Assembly (NCBI RefSeq): GCF_027943255.1
Contig: NC_072895.1
Location: forward strand, 70,062,001 to 70,126,000
Source: Anastrepha obliqua
Taxonomy: Eukaryota; Arthropoda; Insecta; Diptera; Tephritidae
Length of the DNA: 64,000 nt
Direction of reading: 5' to 3'
The position numbers were made by a program, and so were the translations under genes. The notes under the pieces are model-generated. The model was given only the letters and a program-made list of their open reading frames with translations, had not been told where the DNA came from and did not search any database. This document shows, piece by piece, positions 57,606 to 64,000 of this stretch (within the stretch, counting starts at the first letter, position 1; each line of letters starts with the position of its first letter).

Positions 57606-57680
57606 AGCGCGATAGCCCAGCGGCTAGCAATGTGGGCTTCCGATCCGAAATCCTTGGTTCGAATCACAAAAAAAATTTTT
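57606..57680 (+). mobile_element. Second, different tRNA-like SINE head
   Basis: gcgcgatagcccagcggcta has an A-box-like core TAGCCCAGCGG at 57613-57623. An intact B box GGTTCGAATC lies at 57656-57665, followed at once by a poly-A/poly-T run. The A-to-B spacing fits a pol III promoter. The sequence differs from the SINE described elsewhere in the window, so it is a second tRNA-derived head. A true tRNA gene is unlikely: no 3' acceptor partner closes. Confidence 0.6.
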
Positions 57681-57717
57681 TTTTTTTATACATTTATTTC
57701 ATTTTGTTTTATGATAT

Positions 57718-57899
57718 GTTTATGAGCAGATTTTTGTCATGGCAGAAATACACTCGGAGGTTTGCCATTGCCTGCCGAGGGGCGACCGCTATTAGAAAAA
57801 TGTTTTTATTAATTTTGCTTTCACCGAGATTCGAACCAACGACCTCTCTGTGAATTCCGAATGGTGATCACGCACCAACCCACTCGGCTACGGCGGCCG
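57718..57899 (-). mobile_element. tRNA-derived SINE, copy D (best-preserved head)
   Basis: On the minus strand, gccgccgtagccgagtgggt starts the tRNA-like head with an A box, the B box is the complement of 57828-57837, and the body follows up to ggcagaaatacactcggagg. The 3' half is missing. This copy keeps the head best and shows resemblance to class-II tRNAs (Ser/Leu type), which is inference. Confidence 0.85.
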
Positions 57900-58002
57900 T
57901 CAATCAAAGACAAATTGCAATCATTGTTGCCATGTTTCGATAAGAATGCAATAATAAATGAGGAAAATGAGCAACATTGCCACCACTTAATAATTAAATT
58001 AG

Positions 58003-58170
58003 ACGCAAACCCAACAAAACACGCTTCAAATTAGACGCAAACCCACAAAACACGCTTTGAAAAGTGAGTTTAGGTATGGAGTTGTGTTTTAATTTTGTAT
58101 GGGATTTGACAGGAGTTTTGTTTCGTGTTTGCGCTAAGAACACGATAGCGGCAGAGAACACGATAGCGGC
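58003..58170. repeat. Short tandem repeats within a palindromic stretch
   Basis: aaattagacgcaaaccca and following bases occur twice (58003-58057), gaacacgatagcggc occurs twice (about 58137-58168), and the left agacgcaaacccaacaaaac partly pairs with the right complement agcgcaaacacgaaacaaaa. It could be a small decayed MITE. Confidence 0.45.
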
Positions 58171-58682
58171 TGCGGTGGAAACTTAGCATTAGTTCGTATC
58201 TGGGCAGCAGTATATCAACTTCAACGTGAAGGAAATGACCTTTCCCCCTCTAGCGTTGAAGTCGCCAAACACGATTTTTACATTGTACCTGGAGGAAGTG
58301 CTTATAACTGCCCCTCATCGATCACAAGTGTAGAAGCGATCTATGGTCTGATCGTCCTTTAATTTTGTTCTTCTCACAGTCCTTACGTACTTCATTCCTT
58401 AGAAAGAACTTTAAAAGACTGAATATTTGTAAGATTTCATTCTCCATTTTTTATGATGAACGCTTTACGTACTGGCGATCTTTGATATCGTCGCGCTTTT
58501 CTTTTGCCTTATCTTCCATTTACTCATATCCCCAAATCATAGTTCCAAAATTGTACTTCGTTTTCTAGAAGAAACTATAAAAATATTTAAAGTTTTGCAT
58601 ATTATCTATTTTTTGATTTTTAATTTTTTTTTTTTAATTGATTGATTTCTCCTTAATATATCCGATTTATTCTTCTTTCTAG
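58171..58682. other. End of Fs intron 1, no element
   Basis: About 0.5 kb without recognised repeats, ending in a poly-T/pyrimidine tract and acceptor ag. Possible conserved regulatory DNA cannot be judged from this sequence alone. Confidence 0.5.
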
Positions 58683-58865
58683 CCGGCGCGTGCTGGCATT
58701 CGTCTCAAAGCAATGGCAAATGCAGTGAAATTTACTTACGGAACAGCACAAAGGTGGAGTGTTGTCGGTATCCGGAACTCTTCTACACTGACAGAGATGT
58801 AACTGATGTGGAATTCTTTTTCGCAACCACCGTTGGTGATGGCATGACCTGCTCACCTTGTGCTT
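58683..58865 (+). CDS. Fs: Follistatin, exon 2 (FS N-terminal domain)
   Basis: Encodes GACWHSSQSNGKCSEIYL, STKVECCRYPELFYTDRDVT and FFATTVGDGMTCSPCAL. The cysteine spacing (C-W, GKC, ECC, MTC-x2-C) matches the follistatin N-terminal domain, which in vertebrate follistatin helps bind activin-type ligands. Acceptor ag at 58681-58682 and donor gtaagt at 58866 are good, and the exon enters in phase 1 (completing Ala) and leaves after one base (T), which the next exon completes as TTG. 183 bp, a normal size. Confidence 0.93.
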
Positions 58866-58973
58866 GTAAGTACAGCTCTGTGAAATTTTAACTCACTTGA
58901 CCAAAGTCGTCGCATACATATTTTCATTTATTTTGAATTTATATCAATTTTCAATCACTCATCACAATTTCAG
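58866..58973 (+). other. Fs intron 2 (108 bp)
   Basis: Starts gtaagt and ends in atcacaatttcag. It is short and free of repeats, in contrast to introns 1 and 3, so insertions here may be selected against or simply rare because of its small size. Confidence 0.9.
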
Positions 58974-60643
58974 TGAGCTGTAAGAGCATGCAATGCGGTT
59001 GGAATAAGAAGTGCGTCAAGCGCAAAGGCCGACCAAAATGCATTTGCGCGCCCGAATGCGGAGCGGCAAAGCGACATAAACAACGAGGCCAACAGAAGAT
59101 TTTTCGTGGACACGAACCACATAGTGAAAAATTACGGCTTAACAGGCACATTGTGCTGGAAAGTGATGGCACCAGTGCGGTCAGTGGTGCCAGTGGTAGT
59201 GGTGGTGATGGTGTTGTAAGTGGCAAAGCAGGTATAGAAGCCAACAGCGGCTCAACATTCTTCGTCGAAGACAAGTCGCCACGCGACATACGTAGTTTAA
59301 GTAGCGAAATTACAAATGTTAATTTAGGTGTCGAACACCAAATGCAAATGCAAAATCAAAACCAAAGAAAAATGATTACAATGCAAAGTCAAAGCCAACA
59401 GAAGCCTCAGTTAAATAGACGAGTAGAGAAACCGGGAAGACTTTTGATAACAGCCAATGCCGAACATGATACTGAGAAACCCGTCCAACGACGACTACAG
59501 ATATTTAGTAATGTAAGAACGAATAGCAGACATCACCGAACTTTTAATCAAGATAATGTCGATGATGAATTCAATGATGAAGACGATGAAGAAAACCAGG
59601 ACAGTGCTGATGATTCTGAGGACCGTGAACTTGATGACAACGATGAAAATGAAAATAATGATGGTGATATTGATGATTGGTTAGATGATGTCAGCGAAGA
59701 GCCGACTGGCAACCATCGCAGAAGTAGCGATGATTCAAGAAGATCCCCGCCGCCAGAGTCACGAAGAGGCTTAAACTTGCCGTCTAGACATAAAACAAAT
59801 AAAAATTCAAATCACAACAATAAAAAGAGAAGACAACATGAAAACGAAATGGAGCTGGGTAAGCGCCAGCAGGAGAATAGCAACAACAATAATCTCGCAA
59901 TAATAAAGCGTTTTCAACCAGCGGCATCACCACCATTACCATCAACATCAAATGCCAGACGGCTCGAGAAAGCTCCAAGTCACGATGATGCACTGTTGGC
60001 TACAGCACCCATAGCGAACGGTAATAGTGCCAACAACAACAAAGGCAATGGCAAGAGCAACGCTAATGGAGGCAGACAACGTGAACGTCATCACCATCAG
60101 CAGCAGCAACAGCAACAACGTAAACGCAAACAACATCAACATCAGAAACAACAGCAGCAACAACAAGAACAGCAACACAATCACCGCGCGCATAAGAAGC
60201 ACAAGAAGCTTAAGGATCACAATGCTTATAATAATGGCAACAATTTGCGCACGCGTACTTCGTCTGCAACATCCTCGTTGGCAGCCCACAATGATAACAT
60301 TGCTCCAGCAACAACAACAACAATCAGCACTATGCCCACGACAATGGCTTGGCAGACAACAGCTGCTACCACTCCCGTAAATTCCATGTCGCCGTCTGAT
60401 GATCGTCGTTTATTAAATCACGGAAGTCATACAGCAAAATCATCGTCATCGTCAGCGTCGACGTCAGCGTTGTCGAGAGCAATGCAACGAAAAACAAGCA
60501 CATCGTCGGAGGAGTTTTTTGGCGAAGGTGTTTCTGCTGACGTTAGCAAATCATCTCTTAATTCAGATGACTCGGCATTACTCGATGGAATTTACGATAA
60601 TTTCAATGTTTACGGATTCCCAAATCGCCAATTTGAAGTTGCG
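58974..60643 (+). CDS. Fs: Follistatin, exon 3 (EGF-like part of FS domain 1 plus a ~540-residue insert)
   Basis: Begins in phase to give SCKSMQCGWNKKCVKRKGRP then KCICAPEC, the EGF-like (FOLN) half of a follistatin domain. In vertebrates a Kazal segment follows within a few residues. Here a ~540-residue low-complexity stretch comes first: Gly/Ser-rich (residues ~70-90), an acidic block of Asp/Glu/Asn (DDEFNDEDDEENQDSADDSE), an Asn/Lys/Arg-rich part, His/Gln runs (RHHHQQQQQQQRKRKQHQHQ), and Ser/Thr-rich tails. It ends NFNVYGFPNRQFEVA at a gtgagt donor (60644), phase 0. I recall a similar insert reported for Drosophila Fs; that is from memory. Basic pairs in the insert might be protease sites. 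Confidence 0.92.
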
Positions 60644-60854
60644 GTGAGTTTTGTTTTTTCCTCCCCTTTTGTATAGCATTTTTCGTGTGTGGGACATACA
60701 AAATGTAGCTACATTTAGCTTGCGGTTGTATTTTGCATAGATTACATACAATCAAGTTTAATTCTTTAAAGAGTGTCACATACTTGTACATACAAGCATA
60801 CCTACATATATTTAAATACTCACTTGGGTTGATGGAGAGAAACAGAATGATTGA

Positions 60855-61090
60855 AGGAAGGAGCTCATGATATGTGTCTACAGCGACAGCCAAGCTGCGC
60901 TCACAACCTTAAACAACCTCCCAACCACTTCAAGGGTAGTCGAGTCCTATAAATCCAAGTTGAAGTATGTCGGTAGACATAATAGCCTGATGCTAACTTG
61001 GGTCTAGGGACACGTGAGTATCGTGGCTAATGGGACCTTCGACTCTCTAGCTGGATGGGTTCTGAGGCCAACACCTATGCCTCCTCCTAG
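60855..61090 (+). mobile_element. LINE RNase H relic in Fs intron 3
   Basis: Reads MICVYSDSQAALTTLNNLPT, SRVVESYKSKLKYVG, then NSLMLTWV (stop) GHVSIVANGTFDSLAGWVL, the RNase H domain of a Jockey/I/R1-type LINE. The catalytic Asp of SDSQ survives but the GHSGIAGNE-type box is degraded. No RT is next to it. Confidence 0.75.
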
Positions 61091-61919
61091 GATCCACGGG
61101 AAACATATATAATTATATGTACATGTAATATATCAGCAGGTGCTTCCAATCGTGTATGTTACTATGAATTGAATAATAAAAAAACAGATTTTTGACAAAC
61201 GCCGTAAAGAATCGCAATGACCTACGTATCACAACTAACAAGGATTGCCACTAAAACCAAGAACCAGAAAGGTGTCTTATTTCCATTGATGTGGGACTCT
61301 CAAATGTGAAAAATGGAATGGGCTGGCAATAAAGTTTATTATAGAGTACAAAGACACATTTTCGCATTTTCGAGATATGTCAAGGCGGTCCACTCAAAGC
61401 GCCAACTCGAGTAAAGAGTGTCTTGTTTTCTTCGGTAAAAAAAAAATAATAATAATAATACCAAGTACGCACTCTTAAACCTTTCCTTGCACTTGCTCTA
61501 TTTGCTACACTCTACTCTAATTTATTTATCCTGGAAAAACAGCTCGGAACGAATGTTTAGGAAAAGGCATCTTAATATTTAACGGTAGCTCGGCTGCCAG
61601 TAAAAAAAAAGAGTATGATTCCTTTCCCTTGAAATTCTAAACTTGCGCTGATCTCTATAGGAGATAGTTAATGCAGAACAGACTGCACCCAGGTCATAAG
61701 CGCACTGCATGGCAGATGAGCTTAATGGTAAAGATTTTGCCAAATTCTTCCTGCACCTGCTCCTTAAGGGAATTATTCTTCAGGCAAGTCAACGACATGT
61801 GGTTGATAGCTTAGTTTGGATTTGGCAGCTTTCGAGTAAGACGTGTTTCTTGATTTTTGCTAAGATGGAAATAGAGCAGTATCGTTCGATGATTCGCTTC
61901 TTGTTTTAGGATGGGAAAA

Positions 61920-62840
61920 AATGCGAGGAGACAAAAACAAAAACTGGAAACACAGCTATATTGGTTCAATGAATTTAAACATGGTCAGAACGCCCGGCAG
62001 ACGTGGTTACCGAAGAAATCATTCAAAAAGTCCACGGCATGATTCTCGCTGATCGACGATGTAACAGAGGCCATTGGTGTGTCGACAGGAACGGCAATTA
62101 GTATTTTACAAGACAAGTTTGCGATGAAAAAATTGTCCGCCCGATGGGTGCTGCGATTGCTCACAAGCAATAACAAGCCGATACGCCTGTTAACTTCGAA
62201 GCAGTGTTTCGAGCAATTTAAGCGAGATCCGAAAGAATTTTTGAATCGAGTTGTCACCGTTAATGAAACCTGGATTCATCATTACACCTCAGAAACTAAG
62301 CAACAATAAAAGCAATGGGAGGCGAAGACAGATCCATCGGCCGGAAAGGTTATGGCGACGATTTTTTGGGATGCGAACGGCATCATCCTCATGGATTTTT
62401 TAAAAAAGAAAGAACGGCCACTGGACAATACTACAGTGAGTTATTGGGCCGCTTTCACAAAAAACTGAAAAAGACACGGCCGCATTTGGCGAAAAACAGG
62501 TGCTGTTTCACCACGATAACGCACCAGCACATTCATTCGGAGTTATCGCTGCCAAACTGCATGAATTGCTGCCGCACCCCCTGTATTCACCCTATCTGGC
62601 TCCCTGCTACTTTTCCTTGTTCCCTAACATGAAGAAAAAGCTTGCGGTAAAATATTAAGTTCAAACGAGGAAGTCATCGTCGATACAGAGGCGTATTTTA
62701 GAGAGTTCCACAAAGTTAAAAACGACCGGAGCGTTTATAAGAAGTTGATCTTTCTAAAAGGGAACTCTGTTGAAAAAAAAAATTTGTTTAAATTGTATCT
62801 TCATTTCTAATACGGGTACTTATTGAACCCCCCTCGTACA
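61920..62840 (+). mobile_element. mariner relic in Fs intron 3
   Basis: A decayed mariner in the sense orientation: VTEAIGVSTGTAISILQDKF (HTH), RVVTVNETWIHHYTSETKQQ (first catalytic Asp is now Asn in VNETW), AGKVMATIFWDANGIILMDF, TRPHLAKN, HHDNAPAHS-like sequence in other frames near 62510-62530 and an ending acttattgaacccccctcg. Many frameshifts. The left end was not found, so it is a relic of the SETMAR/mariner-like group. Confidence 0.8.
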
Positions 62841-63067
62841 ACCAGCTATTTTTGACTTAAAACCTAAATTTGAAAATCAAAATTGGTTTTTGCTTTTCCT
62901 TTTTTGACACTTTTGCTCCGAACTTTTAATGGGATGCTGTATTTTTCCCTGGGTCGATATATTTTTTAACGTACAAGTATAAGCACTAATATTATAAATC
63001 CTTTATACACGTACACATGTATACTTAAATTTAGTTTGGTCTAATATATTTATTTTGTTTTTAATAG

Positions 63068-63203
63068 GTAGAAAATTTCCACGGCCCACATCCAGTCTGT
63101 GGTACAGATGGTCGCACCTATAACACGGAATGTCAATTGAAAAAACGTGCCTGCCGCACTAATAATCCATCGCTGACTATCGCATATCGGGGACACTGTC
63201 GGA
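63068..63203 (+). CDS. Fs: Follistatin, exon 4 (Kazal part of FS domain 1)
   Basis: Encodes VENFHGPHPVCGTDGRTYNT, ECQLKKRACRTNNPSLTI and AYRGHCR, a Kazal/follistatin-type segment. CGTDGRTYNTEC and the final HC complete the cysteine pattern that starts in exons 2-3. The acceptor ag is at 63066-63067, the donor gtgagt starts at 63204, and the exon leaves in phase 1. Further follistatin domains should lie beyond the window, so the gene is incomplete here. Confidence 0.93.
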
Positions 63204-63640
63204 GTGAGTTTATTAAATAATAATAATTGTTTTTAAATTTTTTAATCTAGTGCAAGGAAGAAAATTCAATATTCGAGAAACTTTCCTTGATTTTCTTTGG
63301 GTAACTTTCGGCATACCTTAGAAACTAACTATAAAGCTGCAAAGTATCACGGCATTGCACTGCTGTTTCGTTTGCCATTTCTGTATTCAACGTTTTTGTT
63401 CTCACGGGGATCTTTCAATTTATAAGTTGAACATTTAAAGTGTTTCATTTTCTCGAAAATGCGTATTTCATATAAGAATAGAACAAGAAAATGCAACACT
63501 TCCGTGAATTATATGTTGAATATAATAAAATATGGATATATGAATACGTTAAGGAAAGACCTAAAATTTGATAGCCCTGACACAGGGCAGAATAAATGTG
63601 ACATTATTGCGAGAAAAATAAACAGCACAACACTACACCA
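63204..63640. other. Fs intron 4, start
   Basis: AT-rich sequence with an open frame (63459-63653) but no recognised motif. The intron continues past the window end. Confidence 0.6.
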
Positions 63641-63649
63641 CGGACAACT

Positions 63650-64000
63650 ATGAATTGGGAACCTTTCTTCTTCAATGGGCATTAAATGGTAAACCCAGCT
63701 TTTCTGCGTGAGTGTCCATCGTCCAATGACCGGTAACCACAGCTACAAGTTTGGAAATTGAATGGGACCATAGACCAATTCAGTCAATCCCTTTCTGGCA
63801 AGCTCACCAGCAATTTCTTTCCCCACTATATTTCTTGTCCTGTTACCCAGGTCAGAGAAGTATTATCTGTACACACAAGAGATGTGATCTCCTCCAATTT
63901 GAATCTGCACCATGGCGTCATATGAGCCTTGATCACAGCTTGACTATCGGAAAAAATGTTGACATCTCCCTCGCCCCCGCCATCCCTGAGCATTCTGCAT
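63650..64000 (-). mobile_element. LINE RNase H relic at the right edge
   Basis: The minus strand reads DSQAVIKAHMTPWCRFKLEE, then IVGKEIAGELARKGLTELVY (the GNEIADELARKG motif of LINE RNase H) and PFNAHWRTLT-like sequence. It is frame-shifted and continues beyond the window. A different family from the intron 3 relic. Confidence 0.7.

Larger units (their letters stand above)
45773..58682 (+). other. Fs intron 1 (12.9 kb), rich in mobile elements
   Basis: Bounded by gtgagt at 45773 and a pyrimidine-rich tract ending in ag at 58681-58682 (ttcttctttctag). It contains DD41D, RTE, Helitron, mariner and SINE copies. 45773-46800, 48060-48890, 51918-53040, 53126-53880, 56641-57600 and 57900-58000 hold no gene or repeat I can name. 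The minus-strand frame 53233-53511 is protein-like (RIHFRYPVVYSKTVQQIREF) but unidentified. Confidence 0.8.
60644..63067 (+). other. Fs intron 3 (2.4 kb)
   Basis: Donor gtgagt and acceptor tttttaatag fit. It holds a LINE RNase H relic (60855-61090) and a mariner relic (61920-62840). 61091-61900 has no recognised content apart from an A/T microsatellite at 61439-61461. Confidence 0.88.

Noticed and set aside
57606..57667. A genuine tRNA gene
   Set aside because: A and B boxes are present, but the acceptor stem does not close and a poly-A/poly-T run follows the B box directly; a SINE head fits better.
1..64000. CRISPR arrays, bacterial operons or phage genes
   Set aside because: Introns, tRNA-derived SINEs, LINEs and mariners place this in an insect nuclear genome. 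The only periodic array (4456-5841) has no spacers.

Overview
The window looks like chromosomal DNA of a higher fly (Brachycera), most likely a tephritid-type fruit fly. The DNA is AT-rich and full of TATGTACATACATA-type simple sequence. It is packed with mariner, DD41D (rosa-like) and other Tc1/mariner relics, RTE, I-clade and Jockey-like LINEs, a Helitron, MITEs and a tRNA-derived SINE. The only host gene I can name is the fly follistatin gene Fs. The species-level guess is inference; the gene and element calls rest on residues and repeat ends read in the sequence.

Layout. 1-44.9 kb has no host coding exon I can defend. It holds mobile elements and simple sequence: a DD41D relic (3.1-4.0 kb), a perfect 1.39-kb GATAAA hexamer array (231 units) beside a diverged 188-bp direct duplication (5.8-6.6 kb), dispersed copies of one tRNA-derived SINE, mariner relics at 9.7, 12.3, 32 and 36 kb, and a piggyBac-type TTAA MITE at 11.3 kb. 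A triple nest lies at 14.23-18.68 kb (MITE, then mariner, then I-clade LINE). A minus-strand Jockey-like LINE lies at 19.9-22.5 kb, with several older RT relics elsewhere. Two more complex, GC-richer blocks (26.5-27.3 and 38.6-40.1 kb) resemble fly 5' UTR or promoter DNA and could belong to Fs, but this is unproven.

Fs is on the plus strand and runs off the right edge. Four coding exons join in phase: 44992-45772 (N-terminal extension and signal-like segment), 58683-58865 (follistatin N-terminal cysteine domain), 58974-60643 (EGF-like half of follistatin domain 1 plus a ~540-residue low-complexity insert) and 63068-63203 (Kazal half of domain 1). The product should be a secreted antagonist of activin/TGF-beta-type ligands. 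Intron 1 is 12.9 kb and full of elements: a DD41D relic, a nearly full-length RTE with 14-bp target duplications, a DD41D element with both ends, a Helitron cut by other insertions, and SINE pieces. Intron 3 holds a LINE RNase H relic and a mariner relic, and another RNase H relic lies after exon 4.

The elements also inform one another. A truncated mariner in Fs intron 1 preserves the unbroken start of the mariner split by the LINE at 15.5 kb. The RTE in intron 1 identifies shorter RTE pieces at 13.5 and 53.1 kb. Two DD41D relics at 25.0 and 28.0 kb are the same family, and one was later split by the SINE. All coordinates were read by eye; boundaries without a stated target duplication are approximate.
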